Of a stretch of DNA of 64,000 nucleotides, positions 43,887 through 55,412 are shown piece after piece (the first letter of the stretch is position 1; every line of letters starts with the position of its first letter). This stretch comes from Dipteris shenzhenensis. Taxonomy: Eukaryota; Polypodiophyta; Polypodiopsida; Gleicheniales. The position numbers were made by a program, and so were the translations under genes. The stretch lies in the NCBI GenBank assembly GCA_047967505.1, contig CM106540.1; one strand, 5' to 3'. The notes beneath the pieces were generated by a model. That model searched no databases. It saw only the letters and a list, made by a program, of their open reading frames with translations, and had not been told where the DNA came from.

Positions 43887-44288
43887 GCCCCTCCATTGCA
43901 ACAATGTTGCTCACATGTCATGCTCAGTTATCAAGTTATATTGTAATAGTGTTAGTTGGCTAATGAGTTATGTTGCAACATGTATGCCTAGCTAGTCCTT
44001 GTAAGTGTCATTCTTTCTATTAGTACTATGCAAGGCCCATGCTTCGATACTTTCAGTTGTCTAAAGTGCTAAGGGCAACAACATTGCTAAAGCAACCATT
44101 GGAGTTTCACGTCTGAAGGCAATTTATGTGCAAGTAGGACCACAACCATTGGTGTTCAAAAAAAATGTAGACTTGCAATTGCAAGAAGCTTTGTAGTTCT
44201 TACTAGAAAATGCTTAACATGGAATGCCAATAGTGCTCTTAGTTTGCCCTATTGTTTGTATTGATCCACTATGCTATTGGAGCCATGT
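42563..44288. other. No gene recognised; simple repeats
   Basis: AT-rich. Adjoining (CT)n (43814-43852) and (GT)n (43853-43884) tracts lie here, plus a small repeated GTAGATAT/ATCTACAATG motif near 43520-43585. Confidence 0.5.
43814..43884. repeat. Compound (CT)n(GT)n microsatellite
   Basis: About 19 CT units followed by about 16 GT units. Confidence 0.95.
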
Positions 44289-44456
44289 GTGCAAGTAATA
44301 GCATTTTCTTAATTGGGTGTATGATGGGCTAGTGTCTACTTACCTATGAATACACAACCATACCTTATGATGTGCAAGTAATAGCATTTTCTTAATTGGG
44401 TGTAGAGTGGGCTATTGTCTACTTACCTCTGAAGGCACAACCATACCTTATGCTGT
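44289..44456. repeat. 83-bp tandem duplication
   Basis: GCAAGTAATAGCATTTTCTT starts at 44291 and again at 44374; both copies run to ACAACCATACCTTATG with a few differences. Confidence 0.85.
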
Positions 44457-44899
44457 ATAGGCAAAATGGTATGAATGTAAGAGGATAGGCAAAAAATGCA
44501 ATATAATGCATCCTATCCATCCTCTTAAGGAACCTCAAGTTTTGTACATCAGAATACTTTTAATATGCAATCATGCTATCTCATTTTTACTAATTTCTAG
44601 CATTCATAGGGCTACTATTAACTAATTTATAGTTGCAGACATAGTATTGCTTGAATGCTTTGTCATAGTTAAAGTTGCACTTTGAAGCACAACTTCTAAC
44701 TACTTTTTAGTAGCTAGAGTAGTGCTTTGAGCTTCAATTACAGCACTACATTGAATTATTTTGTAGTAGTTGCAACACTTATTTTAACTACTTTGACTTA
44801 TTTTGGGTGCTCTTCTGCACTCATAACATTACCTTTTATTACTTTGTTGTAGGTCCTCTATCATTGTTTTCTAATTGCATATAAGCACTTGTGTCTATC

Positions 44900-46060
44900 T
44901 TGTGTCTACTTTGTGTCATCTTTGTGACTGCTTTGGGGGATGTTGAGTACCCCAAGCAAGAAAGACACCAATTGTAGGTGCTTGAGGGGTTTACCCAGAA
45001 GTATGTGACTTTCAACAAGGTTTAAATTGAGGGGTTTTCTAATTCAAATTAAGGTAAATTTATAGAAATGTATTTATACATGGGGTTTTATAATTGAATT
45101 TTTTGGGGGGAAAGTAAGTTTGTATAAGAAAGGGGGTCTTTTTATCCATGTTAAATTTATAGACAAGGGGTTTTAGCACTTGTTTGGAGAAGGATAGAAA
45201 AATGTCATAAAACACTTTTATGTCCTGCTAACTTAGCCACTTCCTAAAATTATTCAAAGGCCTTTATAGATAAGGTAATTTGGGGTTTCATTTATTGACC
45301 ATAATACCCCATATTTTCCTATATTTTTAAAAAAAAGTCTTATGAGTCTAGAGAGGGAGTCCTCAATAAATATAACTAGGTCAAGTTGTGAATTGTTTAC
45401 CAAAACATCAAAATGACATTTTATGTCATTTTTTACTACCAAACTAGTGTTAAAATACATAAGGGGTTTTAAAAATACTTGAGCACAGGTCATATCTAGG
45501 GTTTCTTAGTTAGTGCACCCTTGGCATGTAGGTGGTTTTTGACTATTTTGTTACTGGTTGGGGGGGCAATGAGTCCCCCAAGAAATAGAGGCACAAATTC
45601 TAGATGCTTTTTAAGACTTCTTTGTGATTGTTTTATGACTACTTTGTGGTTGCTTTGAGGATACTTTGTGACTACTTGGGGTTATGATGAGTTACCCAAG
45701 AAAAAAAGCCACCAATTTGCAGGTGCTTTTTGCCTACTTGTGATGCTTAGAAGGACGATGAATCTCCCAAGTCCATAAACTAGAGGTGCTTTTTGACTAC
45801 TTCCATGATTGCTTGGGGGGATGACTAGTCTCAAAAGCAATATATAGCCTCCAATTATAGATGCTTTCTAATTTTTTGTAGGTGCTTTGTGACTCCTTGG
45901 CTCGGGGATGATGAGTTACCCGACAATAAAGTCATCAAATTTCAGGTTCTTTTTAACTACTTGTGACTATATGTTAGGAATGATGAGTTTCCCAAAACGA
46001 TGGAGCAACCAATTGTAGGTGCTTCTTGACTACTTGTTGGTGCTTTGTGATTACTTTGTG
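44900..46060. repeat. Degenerate ~100-bp minisatellite
   Basis: A motif of the form GATGAGT..CCCAAG, GCCACCAATT, CAGGTGCTTTTTGACTACTT and a G-run recurs at about 44950, 45570, 45690, 45760, 45830, 45920 and 46000, with spacing changes and unrelated sequence between some copies. Confidence 0.65.
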
Positions 46061-46427
46061 ATTGTTTCTAGTCATATTTTCTTGTGCATCATATTGTATT
46101 GTCATTCTATTTTATTGCTAATGAGAGCTTCCTTATTTTGTATGCTACCATAGATTGAGCTCTTTTAACAATTCAAGGTAACCTATCTAGAGATAAAAAA
46201 TTCAGCGTTGCTTGTTTGAGTGTATTTTGTTTTAAAGTTGTAGTACATGTGCACATGTTGTTGCATTTATCATGTGTAAATGTCTTTCCTCAAGAATGGA
46301 TAGGGATTCACAATTTTGGCCTTCATTGAGCATCCTATAACTATGATTGTCAAATATGAAATTGGTGAAAGCAATTGTGGTTGCACAAATTTTTAATGCA
46401 CACAAGAGTGTTACAACTCTTTGAGAG

Positions 46428-46766
46428 TTGGATTTGTGCCCCAAACTAGCTAGAGTCACATTGCACCATCATGGATGTCTTTTGTGTGACTACAAAAAAT
46501 GTGGTATAGACAAAATGCCATGTTTTCTACATGAGATAGATAATGATACCAAAAAGGTGATGGTGAAGGTCTTTGAGAGTGACATGGAAGCAATCACCAA
46601 AATGAAGGGAGAAAGAAGAAAAGGAGAGACCTTTGTAGGCAAGGAGATGCTTTGCAATGACCTTTTACTATTCTTCAAGAGTCACCCCAAAGAATTCATC
46701 AATTATGATTACATTTATAGGTGGCAACTTGAACTTCTCAAAGAGTGCATGCTGAGGTTTCTTTAA
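46428..46766 (+). CDS. Unrecognised open frame (112 codons)
   Basis: Encodes a Lys/Glu-rich sequence with CLLCDYKKCG near the start and ESDMEAITKMKGERRKGETF in the middle. No ATG-supported gene context, no recognised domain. It may be a remnant of an element. Codon use looks plausible but that is weak evidence. Confidence 0.25.
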   Translation: MDLCPKLARVTLHHHGCLLCDYKKCGIDKMPCFLHEIDNDTKKVMVKVFESDMEAITKMKGERRKGETFVGKEMLCNDLLLFFKSHPKEFINYDYIYRWQLELLKECMLRFL

Positions 46767-49530
46767 GATGTGGCAGTCTAAGTGGTGGATGTTGCAAAAA
46801 ATCACTCTTTCAAGGAACAAAATGAGATTTAGTCTATGCATGCTATTCTAGCCAAGTTATGATTTTTGTAGAGATAATGTATGTTCCTAGCAATAGAAGT
46901 TAGGTAAAAAACATGGTTCACTTCTTTATTTTAGATGATAAGGTGCTAAACAAGCTCTTTGTCTAGCATTGTTTTATACTACAATACAAGTGGTTGAACT
47001 TACCAAGCATTGGGTTTAGTCATATGAGGGAACCTCCCAATTCAAGGCTAAGAGACCTTTCCCTTTGTTTCAATATTTGGAGGACTCGTAGGTTTGCAAA
47101 TGACATGGAATTTGTTTGGATCAAGGCATGGCAAGGACAATAATAATGTGGATGGGGATATTGTTTCATAACACAATACAAGTGGTTGAACTTACCAAGC
47201 ATTGGATTTAGTTAGACAAGGAAACCTCCCAATGCTACGAGGCCTTTCTCATTCATTTCAATAGCTGTTGGAGGGCTAACATGTTTGCAAATGACATGGA
47301 ATTTCTTTGGATCAAGGCATGGCAAGGGTGAACTTAATGTAGCTGGGGATATTTTAAAGAGATCATTAACCCATATATAGCTAAAAGTAAATGGGGCACA
47401 ATGTATAGTCGATGTTGTAGAGTTTTGGAAGACCAACTTGCCTCATGGGGCTCAATTTAGCTATGCATCAAAGGAAAGGAATGCAGAAGGATATGTTGCT
47501 AGATCTATAAAGTGAGATTGTAAATCTCTACCAAAAACACAATCCATGCACTATGAAAGAGGAGTTACACAAAGCAATATCGTAACACTAGCAACCAAAA
47601 AGTTTTTAGGTTACTACAATGTGTGTGTGTTCACGCTCTCTCTTAAGTGTAGGTTCCGAGGGTGTTGGTCACCATAAAATCGTGTCATTGTCCATTGTAG
47701 CATAGATGTACACAAGTGTAGCATAGGTCCTCAGGCCATAATCTAGTGAGAAGTGTAGGCTAAAGTGTGAAAAAAAGATCTCATGCACACATGTGTGAGA
47801 AGCGGGTTTGATCACATTGACCACACAAGAACGTCAAGTCATTATTAATGCCAGGAACAGGGAGGTGAAGGGAACTATGGGGTGGTATCCTCTTAGTAGA
47901 GGGTATTTGACATGTCTAGGTTTTTTTTGCCTCCTTTGGTTGGAGTTTGTTTCGTTTTAGGTACATACCAACCAATACAATAACTTTGAACTATACTTTA
48001 TTTTTGGAGTATGAGCTCAAACAATCTCTCCTTGTTCCATCAAATATTGGTTGAATTCAAGATAGATGTGAAGAGAGCACTTGAAACAATCAAAAGTATA
48101 GTTCCTGTTGAGGAGAGGGCTATTGCAAAAAAAAAAAAATCGATGGGATTCAATGAAAAATTTTCGATCGCATAGGAAGAGTAAGTGAACTATTTCTTTT
48201 GAAAATCTAAGCATTTTAGACTCTTTCTCTTATTGTAAACTTAATCTGGCATAGGTCTTGAATTGTCTCGATCCAAAATTAGGGGATGTTTGGAAAACAA
48301 AACTCTTTGCATTGAATTTTGAGGGAGTAGAGAGGGTGCACTAGAAAAAATTAAGTGTATTGCCCTCGCACCCCTAAGAGTAGATTTTTTTTTTCAACAC
48401 CAATCATTGTTGGAAGAGAGTTCCATCATGAGGAACATGTATTTGATGCCTACTTTCGACATTCCTATAGAGGGTGAGTTTATAAAACCTAAGTATTTTG
48501 TCTTCCACTTTCATGCTTGGAATATTGGTCTATTTGTTATTTCTTGGTTTGTTCAAAAAATAAGATGGTTGGGGTGAGAGGTTTTTTTTGGATAAGATCA
48601 AGAATCATGCAATAGCAGTACTTGAGGAATCAAAGATTGTGATAAACACTGGCCCTCTTTCTGGCCTACCTCAAGATGAGATCCTCTAAGCCAGTATTAC
48701 GATGACATTAAACTAGAGGAAAGGAAACACATGTTCACATCCCTTACGATAAGGGAGTCTAGTGGGTTGTCTTGAAGACTGACAATCCTATTGCAAAAAA
48801 AAGAGCTTGACCAAGTAGCACATAGGGCAGTCTTCAGTACAAACCAATTTCACTAAATTGAATTATTGTTCTCCTTTGCAAATTATTGGATATATACTTC
48901 TTACTTATATAATTATTTTTCTTGTAAATTTTTTAGATATCTCACCCATTTGAAGTCTAAGGGAAATATAGATTGATCTCCCACACCATTGTAGGGGTTG
49001 AGCAAAGATTTCCAACCTTGCCTCCTCTATGTATCCTACAACAATGCATGACTGTTCACAATGGAAACTAGTGAACTGTCCAAGGTGGCTAGACTTCTAT
49101 GGTGGCAATGTCATCACAGGGAGCTTGACCTTTATATTAGGTATTCAACAAATAAGAAGAAAAAAAACTCCCCAATGGGTAAAGATACTGCAAGTAGGTC
49201 AAGGATGCAAACAAAGGAAAAGAAAGATTGTAAAGAAGGTGTGTTTTTGTTTTGTGTTGCAAGAGAATTTGAGGAAGAGTAGTGTTGTAAAATTAATAGA
49301 TGATCTTAAGGCATTAATGATAACTTTGTTGTCTCTGTCTTCATAGTGGTGGATGTAGAGCGCACACCATCACCACTAGACAGGGAATGAGATCTTGCTT
49401 TTGGAGAGGGCAGTGATGGTAAAAAACTTTGTACTTTTGGTCAATTGAGATGGACTTGCTTCTATGAATTTCAAATGGATGTTTTTGATACTCTATTGAT
49501 TTTTTTGGGGGTTTTTAAGTAGATAATAAA
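46767..49530. other. No gene recognised; a local duplication at 46975-47355
   Basis: The blocks GGTTGAACTTACCAAGCATT, GCAAATGACATGGAATTT and GGATCAAGGCATGGCAAGG occur twice (about 46992-47130 and 47174-47330). Short broken frames suggest old coding sequence, but I cannot name a family. Confidence 0.45.
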
Positions 49531-50916
49531 ATGGTAAAGATCGTTACACACTTTGTCTTTTGCTCACCTCCCTTGTCGAACAATTCCTTAGGTCTAGGAG
49601 GGTCAGCCATGTATGAATGCTCCATAGGAGATTACATTGTGATGCATGGGAAAAAGATTGAGATGGCAGACCCACCAACAGAGAAGGCTAAAAGATCTTA
49701 CAGGAGTAAGTGGTTGCCCTCGAATTTTCCCATCGGCTCGAGGCAAGAGGACTATTCAGTCGTTCACGACCTTGCTGGTCAGTCTTTGAGCATCACGCTT
49801 CCTCAACTAATAGCATTAAGCCCTAAGGTGAGACGTGAGCTACAAAAAGGGCTCTCAATAAGGAGGAGCAAGAAAAAGGGAAAGGTACGAGAGGTTTCTT
49901 CTATCTCTGAAGAAATTGATCAGCACCCGCATATAGTAGATGTCATCATAGATAATTGCCGTGTCAAAAGTGTGTGTGTCGATGGGGGAGCTGCATGTAA
50001 TATCATGGTGCCCCGTATCATGAAGAAATTGAATTTGAAATGCACAAGGCATTCCTCCACTTGAATCAAGGTAGCAGATGGTTGATGACTCACCACCCTA
50101 GGAGTCATTGAGGATTTGCCCATCACTATCAATGGGTTAACCACCACCGTCAATTCCTATGTAGTGGACATCGAAGATATAGGCAGAAGTTACCCAGCCA
50201 TACTCAAGAGACCATGGTTGAGAAAGAGTGATGCAGTCAGCTATTGGAAGACAAGACACATGTCTTTTGGTACTTCTAAGGAGAAGATCCCAGTGCAACC
50301 AAGTGCCACTGAACCAGAAGAAGAAGAGGAGCAAGACAGTGATACTCTCATCCTCGGTGTCTGAATCAATGGAAGAATCAGACAGGGGGAGGAGTTCTCA
50401 GAGGAGGAAATTTACATGATGGGGGTGTCTCCGACCCTGCCACCTGCAGAAAAGGTAACATCTAGTCCTCAACAGCTTGAATCTATGCTTTCCCCTAACC
50501 TCACTCCGAGTGAGAAAGATGAGTTCCTAGAAATGTTCAGAGTTCCTTGACCTCTTCGCAACTAGCTACCACCACCTTCGCCATGTGACTGCCATAGAAC
50601 ACAAGGTAGAGCTGAAGCCTGATGCTAAGCCAGTGGCTCAGAAGTATCGGAGATTAGGGCTTCTATAGACCGATGCTTTGTGCTCAGAGTTGCAAAAGCT
50701 TGTAGAAGCTGGGTTTATTGTTTTGGTTCATAATACTGAATGGGTTTTGCCAGTGGTAGTCACCCCAAAGAAAAACAACAAGTGGCAGGTCTGCATTGAT
50801 TATAAGAATCTCAATGCAGCCACCAAGAGGGACCATCATCCTCTGTCCTTTCAAGACCTCATTCTTGAGAAGGTAAGTGGTCATGAGATGTATACTTTTG
50901 TGATGGTTACTCCGGG
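49531..50916 (+). pseudogene. Ty3/gypsy fragment: protease and RT start, truncated
   Basis: The first frame ends in a protease-like motif KSVCVDGGAACNIMV (about 49968-50010), with Gly in place of the usual Ser/Thr after Asp. After a TGA near 50062 comes VNSYVVDIEDIG and a Glu-rich stretch. RT begins near 50600: VELKPDAKPVAQKYR, then VVTPKKNNKWQVCIDYKNLN and RDHHPLSFQDL. It breaks at about 50910-50918, where minus-strand copia sequence starts. No LTR is recognised. Confidence 0.75.
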
Positions 50917-52360
50917 TTATTCTGCACTGCACCCATGTCCCCCAAAATCCTCCTCAACCACACTGCCTCACAAGAAGCAAAGCATGCAGATCTGTACTCG
51001 GCCTCGGTAGAAGAAAGAGCAACTGTGGGTTGCTTCTTGTTGACCCATGACACAACTCTAGATCCAAGTGAGAAACAATACCCCATCACTGATCTCCTGC
51101 TGTCCACGTCTCCTGCCCAATCCGAGTCACAGAATCCGGTCAAGATGTTGCCCTTGGTATAGATGATGCCATAGTCAAGTGTGCCTTTGATGTATTTCAG
51201 CACCCGCATCCTTGCCCTCCAATGGTTCTCCCGGGGCTTATTGGAAAACCTGCTTAGTAACTAGTCGTAAAACTGATGTCCGGCCGTGTGTTGCACAGGT
51301 AAATCAAGCTACCCACAAGCCTTCTGTACTTTGCTTCGTCCACCAGTGGTGATGAATCCTTGTTTGAGAGCTTCGTGTCAACCTCCATAGGGGTACCAAC
51401 TGTCTTGCACTCAGCCATGCCAAATGCCTTCAGTATCTCTCTAGCATACTTCAGTTGTGAAATGAAGATTTGTTTCGGCTCCTGCCAAACTTCAATCCCC
51501 AAATAGAAATGCATCACGAGGTCTGTCATTTCAAACTCTCTTCCTAGCAAATGCTTCATCTGCGAGATCTTCTCTTCATGGTTCCCTATTATGACAAGGT
51601 CGTCCACATAAAGGACCACGATCATACACCTGCCTCCTTCTCTGAAGATATACAAATTTGCATCAAATGGGCTCCTCTTGGGCCCATTTTGCAAAAAGTA
51701 GGCATCAATTTGCTGGTACCATGCTCGTGGGGCCTGTTTTAGCTCGTAAAGTGCGTTCTTCAATTTGGAGACTTTACCTTCTGAACTGGGAAACTCAAAA
51801 ACTGGTGGTTGTTCCACGTATACCTCCTCCTTTAGATCTCCAATCAAAAAGGCAGATTTCACATCCATCTGAAACATGAGCCAACTTCCCTGGGCAGCTA
51901 AAGCCAAAACACTGCGAATTGTGGTTAGTTGAGCTGTGGGAGCAAAAGTATCTTGATAATCAAAACCATGTACCTATGCAAATCCTTTTGCCAGGAGTCA
52001 AGCCTTGTACTTTTCCAATGTGTCGTCGAACTTGTACTTGGTCTTGTACACCTACTTGGTTCCGATTACCTTGCATTTTGGTGGTCGATCCACAAGGTCC
52101 CAAGTGTTGTTCTTCATTATGGAGCCATACTCCGACTGCATAGCCTCCATCCACCTATCATCACCCTGTGCCTCTTCAAGACACTTGGGTTCATCAGCAC
52201 GGATCACTTCTGTCATCAAAGCATAGTTGACCAAGTGTTCCTGTGCCCTTCTTTGCTCCTCTAATCTCTTGGACCAGTGGTGTTCGGATGGTTCCTCCTC
52301 AATGGCTGGAGGTTCTCTACCATCCAAAAGTTGCTTTACCCACTTCAGGAATGGCCATTG
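50917..52360 (-). pseudogene. copia C RT and truncated RNase H
   Basis: NTWDLVDRPPKCKVIGTK (about 52110) opens RT. QMDVKSAFLIGDLKEEVYVE (about 51860) and MIVVLYVDDLVIIGN (about 51630-51590) carry catalytic residues. RNase H: GFCDSDWAGDVDSRRS (about 51140), VALSSTEAEYRSA, WLRRILGDMGAVQNNP, and the break at 50917. A stop separates RT from RNase H near 51250. Confidence 0.88.
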
Positions 52361-53328
52361 CTATTGTGGTTCTACAGGCTCTTCTTCATCTTCTTTGTCT
52401 TGAATCCTCCCAAGCACCATTGGGGGAGTTCGGTCTGCTGTTGGTGGTGGTACTGGATTCATATCCTGGTCCTGGTTGTCTGGAAAGGAAGCATCCTCCT
52501 CCAATTGATGCGGCTGTTCTGAGAAGACCACATCACGACTTACAATTACCTTCTTGGTAATAGGGTTATAGAGATGGTAACCCTCCTTCGCCTCTTCACT
52601 GTAGCCCAAGAAAATACACTTCTGACTCTTCGGTTCCCATTTGGTCCTGGTAGCATCAGGGACATGCACAAAACAATCACATCCAAAAACTCTAAAATGT
52701 GCAGCTAAAGGTTTCTTACCAGAAAAGGCTTGCAGTGGAATCATCTCGTTCACAGCCTTCGTGTAGCTACGATTCAGGATGTAAACTGCAGTGTTACATG
52801 CTTCAGCCCAGAAAGTCTTTGGCAAATCTTTCCCTTTCATCATACTTCAGCCCACATTTCGTAGATGACGCGCATCTTGCGTTCTACTACTCCATTTTGC
52901 TGTGATGTATGTGGCGAGGGTTTCTATCTCTTGATTCCGTGACTTTTGCAGTAACTTTCAAATTCAGTTGATGTGAACTCTCCACCTCTGTCTGATCTCA
53001 ACTTCTTCACCTTCCTCCCCGTTTCTTTCTCGACCATTACATGCCATTCCTTGAACCTACTAAAAGCCTCGTCTTTAGTCTTCAGGAAGTATATCCATAT
53101 CCTTCTATTGTAGTCGTCGATCAGCATCATGAAGTAGTAGGAACCACCCAAAGCTTCTATCTCCATCTTTCCGCAGAGGTCTGTGTGAACGAGCTCTAGA
53201 GGAGTCTTTGCCCTGCTGGCCTCTTTAGGAAAGGGCTGCCGATGCTGCTTGCCCATCATGCAAGCTTCACATACATCGAGCAGATCTGAAATTTCTGGTA
53301 GGTCTGCAATCATTCCACTTTTATGCAT
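52361..53328 (-). pseudogene. copia C pre-integrase and integrase
   Basis: CEACMMGKQHRQPFPKEASR closes the pre-integrase part. Core: LVHTDLCGKM (first Asp), LIDDYNRRIWIYFLK, LRSDRGGEFTSTE (second Asp), then SQQNGVVERK (Glu, about 52900) and a TAA/TGA break near 52850. C-terminal part: FWAEACNTAVYILNR and FRVFGCDCFVHVP (about 52690). Confidence 0.87.
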
Positions 53329-53348
53329 CTCCTTAAAAGAACTAAGGT

Positions 53349-54376
53349 TTAGATGACCAAACCTTTACCAATGACCTTTCCTTGAAGATCCAGGATCTGT
53401 GCACCATTCTTATCGAATTGAACTTTGAGGTCCCGATCCATGATCGCAGAAGTAGACAACAAGTTCTTCTTGATATCTGGCACATAAAGAACATCGGACA
53501 ACTGTTTTACAACTCCATCTGACTTGAGAGCAATCATACCTTTTCCTTTTCTGGACATTTTGCATCATTGCCGCCTGCTACCAGGATGTCATTCCATACC
53601 GGCTATAGAGAGGTATACCAATCCTTCCGACTGGTCATGTGGCACGATGCACCACTGTTAATGATCCAAGGTTCATCCATAGGTACATGAATTGCCTCCA
53701 TGCAAATCTCCTCAATTGCGATGAACAACTCTATTGGTACTACCTGCGTGCTATTGCTAGACTCTTTCTTTACTCCGTTCTTCTCATTTGCAATCTTCTT
53801 TCGGCACTCATTTTGCTTGTGCCTTGCCTTGTTGCAATAGAAGCACTTGATCTTCTTCTTTCTCTTTTTATCATCAGAAGAAGATGGGTTACCAGAGTCC
53901 TTACCCTTACCTTTCTTTGATCCGATCCAGAAAGCCGAATCTTCTCCAGTCCTCATCTTTTGACGCATCTCCTCCTCCAAAAGCATCGTGCTGAAATCCT
54001 CAAAGTTGAGGGGTGGTTTCTGTTCTGTGTATTTAGCACCGTAACAAGACCATCGTACTTTGGTGGGAGAATCCGTATGCACCTCCGTGCTAGATTCTCG
54101 CTGGTGATGGTGATGCCAATTGCAGTCATCTGATCGCGCAGATTCTTCACTTTGGTGATAAACTTCTCTGACATTTCAGACTCAAACAACTTCTCGTTTG
54201 TGAGTTGACTCTCCAGATTTTGAATCCGCGTCTAATTCGTGGTCTCGTACTGATTTTTCAAGACCGTCCATGCTTACTCCGCTGTGGTGACATGTTGAAT
54301 TAACGCCATGCACTGCAGACAATAGAACACAGTGCATCTGCATTTCTTCTTGTTCACGTGAGAATCTCATCCACAA
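53349..54376 (-). pseudogene. copia C gag and protease region
   Basis: Gag core: NEKLFESEMSEKF, KVKNLRDQMTAIGITI (about 54190-54110), RILPPKYDGLVTVL. Zinc knuckle CFYCNKARHKQNEC (about 53845-53804) is complete. The protease motif reads WIINSGASCHMTSRKDW (about 53660), with Asn where the catalytic Asp is expected. The following frame has KQLSDVLYVPDIKKNLLSTS. There is a frame change near 54080. Confidence 0.85.
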
Positions 54377-54682
54377 TTGGTACTATCTGTTGTCTTGCAT
54401 TCGGTCTCGCAACCGGCCTGCATTGGCTGTTCTCCTACATTGGATGGATCCGGTCTTGCAACCAGCCTCACATCCACCCCAGTAGCAGTGTCCCAAAGCT
54501 TGTATGTGCTTAGGATGGTCTTCATCTTGAACTTCTAGAGTGGATAGTTAGAGCCATCCAACTTTTCTCTTTTCCCAAACGTTGGGATTCGCAGTCTTGT
54601 GGGTTGGGCCATCTCTCACAATCTGCTCACAAACAGAAACACACTACCAAATCTTCTTGCTAGAGTCTAGGCTCTGATACCA

Positions 54683-55412
54683 TGTAAGAAAATAATACAA
54701 CGTCTGTGCTCAACAGATAATAGGATCTCGTACGCAAGAGAGAAAATAAGATAGTATGGAGAATCAAAAATTTGATTACTATAGAACTGATACAATAGAT
54801 GGCACTGCCTCCCAACCGTGCGCTCTTGTGAAAGAAGCTTCAATGGCATGCTAAAAACAGTAGAAGACGGAGGTGGATGCTAAGGAATCAGGGTTGCTAT
54901 AGCCAGTGATGAAATGGGCTTCACGGGCTTGCTCTTATATAGCCACCAGTCGTAGTTGGTTAGGCTCAATTGGGTGACCGACCCAGTCCACCCAAAACGT
55001 CGACTAGGGGTCAGTCCCGAAATAGGCCGCCGACCATATGATAGAACCGGTGCGCAAAACAGAGCAACTAACCTACAGTTTTCGTTCGGCCCAGAGCCAT
55101 CCGGGATCATCTGAGGCTCCAAACGGGCCTCGCAACCCGAGAATGGGTTGCCTCGGGAAATGCTCTGTCTACCCTTAGTGTGGTCAGTCAAGGGATGCCT
55201 TCCTACACTTGCATGTAGCCTAGTTGGCGGTGTGCCAACTCTAATTGAAGCCGTCCAGCCATCAGGCCACACATGGCCCCCATTTGGTGTCCAAACTAGG
55301 ACCTACCGGATAACCGAGCTACTCAAATGCCTTCTCCTCATATGGGAGGCTTACAAGTAGAGTTAGCTGGCTCCCACGTAGTTACATGAGAGTGGAGCAT
55401 TGATATCTAACA
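54683..55412 (-). repeat. 5' LTR of copia C (730 bp)
   Basis: TG...CA ends and the iMet primer site at its inner edge define it. No partner LTR is present in the window. Confidence 0.8.

Larger units (their letters stand above)
50917..55412 (-). mobile_element. Ty1/copia element C, 3'-truncated, minus strand
   Basis: A 5' LTR at 54683-55412 (minus strand TGTTAGATATC...TTTTCTTACA) is followed by the primer site TGGTATCAGAGCC (54670-54682). Coding order on the minus strand is gag, protease, integrase, RT, RNase H. RNase H breaks off at 50917 against a gypsy fragment, so the end of RNase H and the 3' LTR are missing. It has several stops. Confidence 0.9.
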
